A stretch of 6,054 bases of DNA from Methylomarinum sp964442675 (GTDB lineage Bacteria > Pseudomonadota > Gammaproteobacteria > Methylococcales > Methylomonadaceae), in the NCBI GenBank assembly GCA_964442675.1, contig CAYUAE010000123.1:1-6054 (forward strand). The letters are read 5' to 3'. The first letter of the stretch is position 1. Every line of letters begins with the position of its first letter. Below are positions 1 through 6,054 of the stretch, in pieces. A program made the position numbers and the translations under genes. The notes under the pieces were generated by a model, which did not search any database, was not told the origin of the DNA, and saw nothing but the letters and a program-made list of their open reading frames with translations.

Positions 1-24
1 AGTTAATGATAGAATGGAAGGTTT

Positions 25-30
25 TATAAT
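25..30 (+). promoter_or_regulatory. Possible -10 box (TATAAT) just upstream of ribF
   Basis: A perfect TATAAT hexamer lies in the AT-rich leader, 12 bases before the ribF ATG. The best upstream partner at -35 spacing is TTAATG at 3-8, a poor match to TTGACA. Transcription from this box would start about 6 bases before the start codon and give an almost leaderless message. The match may be chance in an AT-rich stretch, and ribF may instead be transcribed from a promoter before the window. Stop triplets TAA (4-6) and TGA (7-9) would fit the end of an upstream gene but cannot be assigned. Confidence 0.25.
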
Positions 31-42
31 TTCTTAAATTAT

Positions 43-975
43 ATGCGTTTAATCCGGGGACTGGCTCATCTTGAAACCCTGCCGGCGGGTTGTGTTTTAA
101 CGATTGGTAATTTTGATGGCTTGCATATCGGCCATCGTGCGGTGATTGAAAAACTGGCTCAGAAGGGGCGGGAATTGAATCTGCCTGTGGTTGTGATGCT
201 GTTTGAGCCGCAACCTTTAGAATATTTTTTAAAGGATAATGCGCCATCGCGTTTGATGCGATTGCGGGAAAAGGTCATCGGACTGAGTAACTTACCGGTA
301 GACCAACTGCTGGTGATGAAGTTTAACCGCCATTTGGCCAATTATGAGGCCGAAGATTTTGTACAGGATATTTTGATCGACAAATTGCAGGTGAAGCATT
401 TGGTAGTAGGGGATGATTTTCATTTTGGCAAAGCCCGGCGCGGCAATTTTTCCATGCTGCAACAGTTTGGCCAGCAGGCCGGCTTTGCGGTGGAAGACAC
501 GCAATCGCTGATAATCGACGGCCATCGTGTCAGCAGCACCTTGATCCGCGACGCCTTGGGCGAGGGCGACCTGGCGACTGCCCGGCGCATGCTGGGTTGT
601 GATTACTCGGTCTGTGGGCGGGTTGCTCACGGGGATAAACGGGGCCGGACATTGGGTTTTCCAACCGCCAATATCGAAATGTTCCGTAAAAATACGCCGA
701 TTGAAGGTGTCTATGCAGTTACCATGAGTGGCATCGATGACAAAATCTACCCGGGCGTTGCCAATGTCGGCACCCGACCGACCATCGAGGGCGGCACGCG
801 GGTTATTCTGGAAACGCATTTGTTTGATTTTGACCAGGAAATATATGGCCGCTATGTGGAAGTCCATTTTAAACAGAAAATCCGCGATGAAATTCGTTTT
901 TCATCCCTGCAACAGCTTAAACAACAGATAAATTATGATGTAATACAGGCTAAACAGATTTTAACCGCCTTCTAA
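43..975 (+). CDS. ribF: Bifunctional riboflavin kinase / FMN adenylyltransferase (FAD synthetase)
   Basis: This cytosolic enzyme makes the two flavin cofactors: it phosphorylates riboflavin to FMN and then adenylylates FMN to FAD. The 310-residue length matches the family (E. coli about 313). The N-terminal nucleotidyltransferase domain (about 1-185) shows GNFDGLHIGH at 22-31, the HxGH-type ATP-binding motif. It also has the block MLFEPQP at 52-58, VGDDFHFG at 122-129 and RVSSTLIR at 162-169. The C-terminal kinase domain (about 186-310) shows GRTLGFPTAN at 201-210, including the PTAN flavin/ATP motif. It continues with GVANVGTRPT at 238-247 and a candidate catalytic Glu257 in LETHLFD. The start is secure: the N-terminus MRLIRG resembles E. 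coli MKLIRG, and no other ATG, GTG or TTG lies between it and the in-frame TAG at 10-12. There is no normally spaced Shine-Dalgarno; GGAAGG at 16-21 is 21 bases away. It is the first visible gene of the ribF-ileS-lspA unit. Confidence 0.97.
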   Translation: MRLIRGLAHLETLPAGCVLTIGNFDGLHIGHRAVIEKLAQKGRELNLPVVVMLFEPQPLEYFLKDNAPSRLMRLREKVIGLSNLPVDQLLVMKFNRHLANYEAEDFVQDILIDKLQVKHLVVGDDFHFGKARRGNFSMLQQFGQQAGFAVEDTQSLIIDGHRVSSTLIRDALGEGDLATARRMLGCDYSVCGRVAHGDKRGRTLGFPTANIEMFRKNTPIEGVYAVTMSGIDDKIYPGVANVGTRPTIEGGTRVILETHLFDFDQEIYGRYVEVHFKQKIRDEIRFSSLQQLKQQINYDVIQAKQILTAF

Positions 976-1006
976 AAACAGTTAACTCACGCTCAAATCA
1001 TCAGTT

Positions 1007-3832
1007 ATGGATTATAAAAAAACACTCAATCTCCCGAAAACCGATTTTCCGATGAAAGGCAATCTGGCGCAACGCGAACCAGAGCGACTGAAAAAATGGC
1101 TGGATATGGATTTGTACCAGAAAATTCGGCAACAACATGCGGGGCAAGAAAAATTTGTACTGCACGATGGCCCGCCGTATGCCAATGGTGACATTCATAT
1201 TGGCCATGCCGTCAATAAGATTCTGAAAGATTTTGTCATCAAATCAAAATCGTTAAGCGGCTATGACGCACCGTATGTGCCTGGCTGGGATTGTCACGGC
1301 CTGCCGATTGAGCTGATGGTGGAAAAAAAGGTTGGCAAAGCCGGTGCTAAAGTTTCTCCTGCCGTGTTCCGCAAAGAATGTCGTAAATACGCGGGCAAAC
1401 AGGTCAACATGCAGAAACAGGCGTTTATCCGACTCGGCGTGCTGGGGGATTGGGACAACCCTTATCTGACCATGGATTATAAATTTGAGGCCGATATTAT
1501 CCGTTCCCTCGGTGTCATCGCAGAAAAAGGTCATTTAAGTCAGGGCGCTAAACCTGTGCATTGGTGTACCGATTGCGGCTCGGCGCTGGCTGAAGCAGAA
1601 GTGGAATACGAAGACAAAACCTCCCCCGCCATCGATGTCCGTTTTCAGGTGATTGATGAACAGGCTCTCATGGCCGCCTGCCATCACGTCCCCGACCATG
1701 AAGGCGAAGGCCCGTTATCGGTCGTTATCTGGACGACAACGCCGTGGACACTGCCTGCAAACCAGGGCGTCGCGCTGAATCCCGAGCTGGAATACGCCAT
1801 CGTACAATGTGAAAAAGATGGCCGAAAAGAGCGCTTGCTGATTGCCGAAGTATTGCTGAAAGACGCCATGCTGCGTTATGGCATCGACGATTACCATGTC
1901 ATTGCCTATTGCAAGGGCGAAGCGCTGGAAAACCAGCTTTTACAACATCCATTCTACGACCGGAAAGTTCCCATCATCCTCGGCGATCACGTCACCGTCG
2001 ATGCCGGCACCGGGGCTGTGCATACCGCACCCGGCCATGGCCAGGAAGACTATGTCGTCGGCATGAAATACAATCTGCCGGTGGATAACCCTGTCGGCTC
2101 AAATGGCGTCTTTTTGCCTGATACCGAATTATTCGCTGGCGAGCATGTCTTCAGCGCCAATGACCATGTGCTGGACGTGCTCAAAGAAAAAGGCAAACTA
2201 TTGCATCACGAGGCCTTGCTGCACAGTTATCCGCATTGTTGGCGGCATAAAACGCCGATTATATTCCGCGCTACCGCGCAATGGTTTATCTCGATGGACA
2301 AAAACCATTTACGTGACACGGCACTGGCTGAAGTAAAAAAAGTCCAGTGGATTCCCGATTGGGGGCAGGCGCGTATCGAAAGCATGATCAACAACCGGCC
2401 GGACTGGTGCATTTCAAGACAACGCACCTGGGGCGTACCGATTACGCTGTTTATTCACAAACAAAGCGGCGAGCTGCACCCGCGCACAGCGGAATTGATT
2501 GAACAGGTCGCCTTAAAAGTCGAGCAACACGGCATTGATGCCTGGTTTGAGCTGGATGCCGCTGAATTGCTGGGCGATGAGGCTGAAAACTATGACAAAA
2601 TCCAGGACACGCTGGATGTCTGGTTTGATTCCGGCGTCACCCATGCCTGTGTACTGAAACGACGCGAACAGCTGACATTTCCAGCCGACCTTTACCTTGA
2701 AGGCTCCGACCAACACCGCGGCTGGTTTCAGTCTTCGCTGTTGACCTCGGCGGCGATGAATGACAGCGCGCCTTACAAGGCCGTGTTGACCCACGGCTTT
2801 ACTGTCGATGCCGAAGGCAAAAAGATGTCTAAATCCAAAGGCAATGTGGTCGCCCCGCAAACGGTGATGAAATCATTAGGTGCCGATGTTTTGCGCTTGT
2901 GGGTGGCGAGTACCGATTATCGTGGGGAAATGCATGTTTCCGATGAAATTTTAAAGCGCACCGCCGATGGCTATCGCAGGCTACGCAATACCGCACGTTT
3001 CCTGCTGTCGAATCTGCATGGTTTTGACCCGGCCCGCGATCAGGTTGATAGCGGCGACCTGCTGGCGCTCGACCGCTGGATTGTCGACCGCGCCTGTCAA
3101 CTGCAAAATGAAATCATTGACGCCTACAACGCCTATCAATTCCAGCATATTTATCAAAAAATCCTGCATTTTTGTACGCTGGATCTGGGCGGTTTTTATC
3201 TGGATATTGTCAAAGACCGTCAATACACCGCCAAAGCCGATGGCCTGCCTCGCCGTTCAGCGCAAACGGCCATGTACCATGTCATCGAAGCCCTGGTGCG
3301 CTGGCTGGCCCCCCTTATCAGTTATACCGCCGATGAAATCTGGCATTACATTCCGGGCCAGCGCAGCGAATCGGTTTTTCTGGAAACCTGGTATGCCGGT
3401 TTATTCCCGCTGGACGAGGACAGCGCAATCGACCGCGAAAGCTGGGAAAAAATCATGCAGGTGCGTTCGGCTGTCGCCAAGGAACTCGAAAGCCTGCGCT
3501 CGGCCGGCACCATAGGCGCCTCCCTGAATGCCGAAGTCACCCTGTATGCCGATGCCGATTATCTGACGGCACTCAGTAAGCTAGGTGATGAATTACGCTT
3601 CGTCTTCATTACATCAGAAGCCAGCGTACAAGCCTTGGCCGATGCCGATACCGACGCAACGGCAACCGACATCGACGGCCTCAAGCTGAAAGTTGTTGCT
3701 TCTGGACATGCAAAATGTGTCCGCTGCTGGCATCAGCGTGAAGATGTCGGCCAGCATCCGCAGCACCCTGAATTATGCGGGCGCTGTGTCGAAAATATCG
3801 AAGGCGAAGGGGAAACACGCCGCTATGCCTGA
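1007..3832 (+). CDS. ileS: Isoleucyl-tRNA synthetase, bacterial zinc-containing type
   Basis: This class Ia cytosolic enzyme charges tRNA-Ile with isoleucine and hydrolyses mischarged valine. The 941 residues match the family (E. coli 938). The Rossmann catalytic core carries HIGH at 64-67 after GPPYANGDI, and KMSKS at 606-610. The CP1 editing domain (roughly 200-400) shows WTTTPWTLPAN at 242-252 and GTGAVHTAPGHGQEDY at 334-349. His339 and Asp348 there correspond to the E. coli editing residues His333 and Asp342. Other conserved blocks are DWCISRQRTWGVP at 466-478, DVWFDSG at 537-543 and GSDQHRGWFQ at 566-575. The helical anticodon-binding domain spans about 650-830. The C-terminal zinc site has Cys904, Cys907, Cys924 and Cys927. 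An Ala/Asp-rich stretch at 877-889 precedes it. The start gives MDYKKTLNLP, close to E. coli MSDYKSTLNLP. No Shine-Dalgarno is visible in the 31 bases after the ribF stop. All key residues are intact. Confidence 0.99.
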   Translation: MDYKKTLNLPKTDFPMKGNLAQREPERLKKWLDMDLYQKIRQQHAGQEKFVLHDGPPYANGDIHIGHAVNKILKDFVIKSKSLSGYDAPYVPGWDCHGLPIELMVEKKVGKAGAKVSPAVFRKECRKYAGKQVNMQKQAFIRLGVLGDWDNPYLTMDYKFEADIIRSLGVIAEKGHLSQGAKPVHWCTDCGSALAEAEVEYEDKTSPAIDVRFQVIDEQALMAACHHVPDHEGEGPLSVVIWTTTPWTLPANQGVALNPELEYAIVQCEKDGRKERLLIAEVLLKDAMLRYGIDDYHVIAYCKGEALENQLLQHPFYDRKVPIILGDHVTVDAGTGAVHTAPGHGQEDYVVGMKYNLPVDNPVGSNGVFLPDTELFAGEHVFSANDHVLDVLKEKGKLLHHEALLHSYPHCWRHKTPIIFRATAQWFISMDKNHLRDTALAEVKKVQWIPDWGQARIESMINNRPDWCISRQRTWGVPITLFIHKQSGELHPRTAELIEQVALKVEQHGIDAWFELDAAELLGDEAENYDKIQDTLDVWFDSGVTHACVLKRREQLTFPADLYLEGSDQHRGWFQSSLLTSAAMNDSAPYKAVLTHGFTVDAEGKKMSKSKGNVVAPQTVMKSLGADVLRLWVASTDYRGEMHVSDEILKRTADGYRRLRNTARFLLSNLHGFDPARDQVDSGDLLALDRWIVDRACQLQNEIIDAYNAYQFQHIYQKILHFCTLDLGGFYLDIVKDRQYTAKADGLPRRSAQTAMYHVIEALVRWLAPLISYTADEIWHYIPGQRSESVFLETWYAGLFPLDEDSAIDRESWEKIMQVRSAVAKELESLRSAGTIGASLNAEVTLYADADYLTALSKLGDELRFVFITSEASVQALADADTDATATDIDGLKLKVVASGHAKCVRCWHQREDVGQHPQHPELCGRCVENIEGEGETRRYA
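3806..3812 (+). promoter_or_regulatory. Candidate ribosome binding site for lspA inside ileS
   Basis: GAAGGGG within the last codons of ileS is the only purine-rich Shine-Dalgarno-like sequence near the lspA start. It ends 12 bases before the ATG at 3825, somewhat longer than the ideal 5-9. It supports 3825 over the internal ATG at 3846, which has only pyrimidine- and C-rich sequence before it. Ribosomes finishing ileS at 3832 could also re-initiate at 3825. Confidence 0.4.
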
Positions 3833-4310
3833 CCGCCCGAACCCCATGCTGAAGTGGCTAAGCCTGTCCTTGCTGGTGCTGATTCTCGATCAGGCCAGCA
3901 AATGGCTGGTCGTTCAGAGTATGCAGCTGTATCAGTCTATCCCGCTGCTGCCCGGTTTTAATCTGACCTATGTCCACAACACTGGCGCGGCCTTCAGCTT
4001 ATTAAGCGAAGCGGGTGGCTGGCAGCGCTGGTTTTTTGCCTTGATCGCTTTAGCCATCAGTGTCATTCTGACGCTGTGGTTGATGCGCTTAAAGAAGAAT
4101 GAAACCTTGATGGCGGCAGCCTTGTCGCTCATTCTAGGCGGTGCAATCGGCAACCTCATCGACCGCCTGCTTTACGGTTATGTCATCGACTTTTTAGACC
4201 TCTATTACCAGAACTGGCACTGGCCGGCTTTTAATATCGCCGATTCTGCCATTTGCGTAGGCGTCGCATTAATGCTGCTGGAAAGCAGTATTCATAAAGA
4301 GTCATTGTGA
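3825..4310 (+). CDS. lspA: Lipoprotein signal peptidase (signal peptidase II)
   Basis: This inner-membrane aspartyl protease removes the signal peptide of diacylglyceryl-modified prolipoproteins, after Lgt and before Lnt. The protein has 161 residues, against about 164 in E. coli. Four hydrophobic segments are visible, at about 9-30, 68-88, 95-116 and 136-153. Family motifs are LDQASK at 21-26, NTGAAF at 52-57, GGAIGNLIDR at 105-114, VIDFLD at 120-125 and FNIADSA at 136-142. The catalytic pair is Asp122 and Asp140 by correspondence with E. coli Asp123/Asp141. The chosen ATG overlaps the end of ileS by 8 bases (ATGCCTGA), consistent with translational coupling. The same frame is open back to an ATG at 3693, but that would lie deep in ileS and add a non-membrane N-terminus foreign to the family. 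Starting at 3846 (MLKWLSLS) would also give a functional protein and cannot be excluded. No intrinsic terminator follows. Confidence 0.96.
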   Translation: MPDRPNPMLKWLSLSLLVLILDQASKWLVVQSMQLYQSIPLLPGFNLTYVHNTGAAFSLLSEAGGWQRWFFALIALAISVILTLWLMRLKKNETLMAAALSLILGGAIGNLIDRLLYGYVIDFLDLYYQNWHWPAFNIADSAICVGVALMLLESSIHKESL

Positions 4311-4332
4311 GCGTAAATATCTAATGTTACGC
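4311..4332. repeat. Inverted repeat GCGTAA-N10-TTACGC right after the lspA stop
   Basis: The arms at 4311-4316 and 4327-4332 are perfect 6-base complements separated by 10 bases, beginning one base after the lspA TGA. Seven A residues follow rather than T, so on the + strand this is not a standard intrinsic terminator. On the - strand the T-run would precede the stem, which is also wrong. It could be a protein-binding dyad or a weak mRNA 3' stem; a chance match is possible. Confidence 0.45.
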
Positions 4333-4382
4333 AAAAAAAGCCTGATTCATATCTGCTTGCCTTGTATCACGAAACTAAAAGC

Positions 4383-4404
4383 ATCTGAGTGCGTAATATC
4401 AGAT
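4383..4404. repeat. Inverted repeat ATCTGA-N10-TCAGAT upstream of the chemoreceptor promoter
   Basis: The arms at 4383-4388 and 4399-4404 are perfect 6-base complements with a 10-base spacer, and GC/ATGC flanks nearly extend the dyad. The arm centres are 16 bases apart, compatible with a dimeric regulator on DNA. It lies just upstream of the TATACT at 4411-4416, covering the expected -35 region. A role as an operator or activator site is inference from position only. Confidence 0.4.
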
Positions 4405-4410
4405 ATGCAC

Positions 4411-4416
4411 TATACT
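4411..4416 (+). promoter_or_regulatory. Candidate -10 box for the chemoreceptor gene
   Basis: TATACT matches the sigma-70 -10 consensus at five of six positions and sits 45 bases before the ATG, giving a leader of roughly 40 bases. At 16-18 base spacing no good -35 hexamer is present (the region reads around GAGTGCGT). A TG lies three bases rather than one base upstream, so it is not a proper extended -10. A flagellar sigma-28 pattern (TAAAGTTT-N11-GCCGATAA) was looked for and not found in convincing form. If used, this promoter probably needs an activator. Confidence 0.4.
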
Positions 4417-4451
4417 TAAGTCGCGCTTGTTCTTGTTTCCATTTAAGCTAC

Positions 4452-4455
4452 AGGA
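4452..4455 (+). promoter_or_regulatory. Ribosome binding site of the chemoreceptor gene
   Basis: AGGA followed by an A-rich spacer ends 6 bases before the ATG at 4462, a normal Shine-Dalgarno placement. It is the best ribosome binding site in the window and fixes the start of the gene. Confidence 0.7.
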
Positions 4456-4461
4456 AAAATC

Positions 4462-6054
4462 ATGCCTACCGGAAAAATTGAATTCAAGACTTATCTATCT
4501 TTAGCCTTTGCTGGCATCGTGATGTTAATTGCTGCCACCCTGATTTTTATGGCTCTGGAAAAGTCCAAACAGGATGCTGAAATCATCAATGCCCTGGGCC
4601 GGCAGCGTATGTTAACGCAGGCGATGGCAAAATCAGTATTAGCCTATGCTGTCGCCAAAAATGAAAGCGACAAAACGCTAAGCAAATCGAGTTTACATGA
4701 ATATGAACAAGCAAAAACTATTTTTACAGAAACCTTGCGCGCCGTACAAGCCGGCGGACAATATCCGCTGGATTTGAAACTAAAAAAATATGGGCAACTT
4801 AAACGCATCGATAACCCAGCTATCCAGAACAAAATTACCGAAGTTGCACAACTATTTACCCGCTTTCAACAGTCCATCGAACAATTTATTGCGACGCAAG
4901 CGGGTACAGATAAATACCGTCAAGCCCTGATCGATATCCCACAACAATCCAATCAACTTCGAAAACTCAGCAATGACCTGGTGTCGCTATATACAGACAT
5001 TGCCAATGAAAATAGCAGTCGTATTTTATATTCGACCATTATCATGGTGGTGCTTATTCTGGCCGTCCTTATCGCCACCGCAATATATCTTAAAATCGCT
5101 GTGTTTAAACGTATTCAGAAAACCTATCAAAGCATCTACACGATTGCAGCAGGCGAAGGCGAATTATCGCGCAGAATCAATGACCCCAGCGATGACGAAT
5201 TAGGCCATTTAGCCCGTGCCTTTGATGCTTTTGTCGACAAGCTCCATAACATGGTGCTCAATATTCGTAATGAGATTGATCTGCTCACTGCATCAGCAAA
5301 AAATACCGAAGTCATTTCCAATAAAACGGCAGCTGCTATCAGTCAACAAAAAACGGAAACCCAACAGCTTGCCACGGCTATGCAGGAAATGGCCGAATCT
5401 GTCAACGAAGTCGCCAGCAATGCGGCCAATACCGAACAGGAAACCCAGGCTGTTGACCACGCCATGCATGAAGGCATGGAAATTGTTGAGCAAACGATAC
5501 AGGGCATTCGCGAACTGGCGAATGAAGTCGACAATGCAACTGAAACACTCCATCAACTGGAAGCGCAAAGCGATACCATCGGCAATGTACTCGATGTCAT
5601 CCGCGGTATTGCCGAACAGACCAACTTGCTGGCCTTGAATGCGGCCATCGAGGCGGCAAGAGCCGGTGAACAAGGGCGGGGATTTGCTGTGGTCGCCGAT
5701 GAGGTCCGCACCCTGGCCAGTCGCACCCAGGAATCAACTCAGGAAATTCAGGATATGATTGAACGCTTGCAGTCAGGCACCAAACAGGCGGTCAAGGTCA
5801 TGAATAACAGCAAAGAGAAAGTAGCGCAAAGTGTCGAGCAATCGAACAAAACCGGTGAAACACTGGCCTCAATCAGCTCGACCGTCGCCATCATCAGCCA
5901 AATGAACGCTCAAATCGCCAGCGCCACTGAAGAGCAATCTGCCACAACGACTGAAATTACCCGATCCATCGACACCATTATGTCGGCGACAAATCAGTCT
6001 GCCGATAGCGCAAAACTTGCCGATGAAGCCTCTGAAAAATTGAAACAAATAACC
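4462..6054 (+). CDS. Methyl-accepting chemotaxis protein with PilJ/NarX-like periplasmic sensor (3' end beyond window)
   Basis: This is a transmembrane chemoreceptor expected to control a CheA-CheW complex at the inner membrane. The frame is open for 531 codons to the window edge with no stop. A short basic N-terminus leads into TM1 (about 11-31), a periplasmic domain (about 32-187) and TM2 (about 188-210). HAMP follows (about 211-264, with AGEGELSRRI at 230-239 and DELGHLARAF at 245-254), then the cytoplasmic coiled coil. The hairpin tip is canonical: GIAEQTNLLALNAAIEAARA at 382-401, GEQGRGFAVVADEVRTLA at 402-419. A methylation-helix-like stretch QLATAMQEMAESVNEV lies at 302-317. The sensor carries NALGRQRMLTQAMAK at 43-57, resembling the P-box-like motif of PilJ-type N-terminal domains and NarX/NarQ. 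It has no cysteine, so no c-type heme site. The ligand is unknown; a nitrate-like anion is a guess by analogy. By comparison with related receptors only a short tail should be missing. Its own promoter and ribosome binding site suggest transcription separate from lspA. Confidence 0.95.
   Translation, partial: MPTGKIEFKTYLSLAFAGIVMLIAATLIFMALEKSKQDAEIINALGRQRMLTQAMAKSVLAYAVAKNESDKTLSKSSLHEYEQAKTIFTETLRAVQAGGQYPLDLKLKKYGQLKRIDNPAIQNKITEVAQLFTRFQQSIEQFIATQAGTDKYRQALIDIPQQSNQLRKLSNDLVSLYTDIANENSSRILYSTIIMVVLILAVLIATAIYLKIAVFKRIQKTYQSIYTIAAGEGELSRRINDPSDDELGHLARAFDAFVDKLHNMVLNIRNEIDLLTASAKNTEVISNKTAAAISQQKTETQQLATAMQEMAESVNEVASNAANTEQETQAVDHAMHEGMEIVEQTIQGIRELANEVDNATETLHQLEAQSDTIGNVLDVIRGIAEQTNLLALNAAIEAARAGEQGRGFAVVADEVRTLASRTQESTQEIQDMIERLQSGTKQAVKVMNNSKEKVAQSVEQSNKTGETLASISSTVAIISQMNAQIASATEEQSATTTEITRSIDTIMSATNQSADSAKLADEASEKLKQIT

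Larger units (their letters stand above)
4311..4461. other. lspA to chemoreceptor intergenic spacer
   Basis: These 151 bases hold no convincing gene on either strand. They contain two short inverted repeats with 10-base loops (4311-4332 and 4383-4404), a run of seven A at 4333-4339, a likely -10 box at 4411-4416 and a ribosome binding site at 4452-4455. No hairpin followed by a T-run is present on the + strand, so where the ribF-ileS-lspA transcript ends is unclear. Confidence 0.7.

Noticed and set aside
292..867. 191-codon open frame on the - strand opposite ribF
   Set aside because: It is antisense to a gene with intact family motifs throughout, its translation matches no family I know, and it has no recognisable start signals.
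2513..2860. 115-codon open frame on the - strand opposite ileS
   Set aside because: It is antisense to the conserved KMSKS-containing region, with no independent support.
2967..3515. 182-codon + strand open frame within ileS
   Set aside because: It is out of frame inside the conserved anticodon-binding domain of ileS; its composition looks like a shifted reading of that gene.
3693..3824. Upstream extension of lspA to an ATG at 3693
   Set aside because: It would lie entirely inside the conserved zinc-binding end of ileS and add 44 residues unlike any LspA N-terminus; the frame is merely open there.
4311..4340. Intrinsic terminator after lspA
   Set aside because: The 6-base stem is AT-containing with a 10-base loop and is followed by A residues, not T; on the opposite strand the T-run precedes the stem.
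4338..4358. Weak - strand terminator (AAGC/GCTT stem with T-run)
   Set aside because: The stem is only four bases with a 13-base loop, and no - strand gene reads into it.
4376..4402. Flagellar sigma-28 promoter for the chemoreceptor
   Set aside because: TAAAAGCA at 4376-4383 resembles the -35 part, but the sequence at the correct spacing (AATATCAG) does not match GCCGATAA; GCGTAATA is four bases too close and matches only half the positions.
5216..5673. Open frames on both strands (5216-5638 +, 5293-5673 -) inside the chemoreceptor
   Set aside because: Both overlap the unmistakable chemoreceptor signalling domain in the frame starting at 4462; their translations show no domain.

Overview
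The window looks like a stretch of gammaproteobacterial chromosome with intermediate base composition. RibF, IleS and LspA all resemble, by remembered sequence, their Escherichia coli and Pseudomonas counterparts. The ribF-ileS-lspA order is the classic arrangement of this class. A genus cannot be assigned from the sequence alone.

Layout: everything recognisable is on the + strand. Positions 1-42 are an AT-rich leader. They are followed by ribF (43-975, riboflavin kinase/FAD synthetase), ileS (1007-3832, isoleucyl-tRNA synthetase) and lspA (3825-4310, lipoprotein signal peptidase II). The ribF-ileS gap is 31 bases and lspA overlaps the end of ileS by 8 bases, so the three genes very probably form one transcription unit. 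A 151-base spacer (4311-4461) carries small inverted repeats and a plausible promoter. It leads into a methyl-accepting chemotaxis protein gene that starts at 4462 and runs off the window edge after 531 codons with no stop.

How the genes fit together: the first three are housekeeping functions: flavin cofactor synthesis, tRNA charging and lipoprotein maturation in the inner membrane. The fourth is a separate sensory gene, a transmembrane chemoreceptor with a periplasmic helical sensor of PilJ/NarX-like character, a HAMP linker and a cytoplasmic signalling hairpin. In E. coli lspA is followed by fkpB and ispH; here the chemoreceptor follows instead, so the unit either ends at lspA or has been rearranged.

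No mobile element, CRISPR array, tRNA or rRNA gene was seen, and nothing supports a previously undescribed system. The points worth a second look are modest: missing Shine-Dalgarno sequences before ribF and ileS, a repeated GCGTAA/ATATCT pattern in the lspA-chemoreceptor spacer, and the likely anion-binding type sensor of the chemoreceptor.
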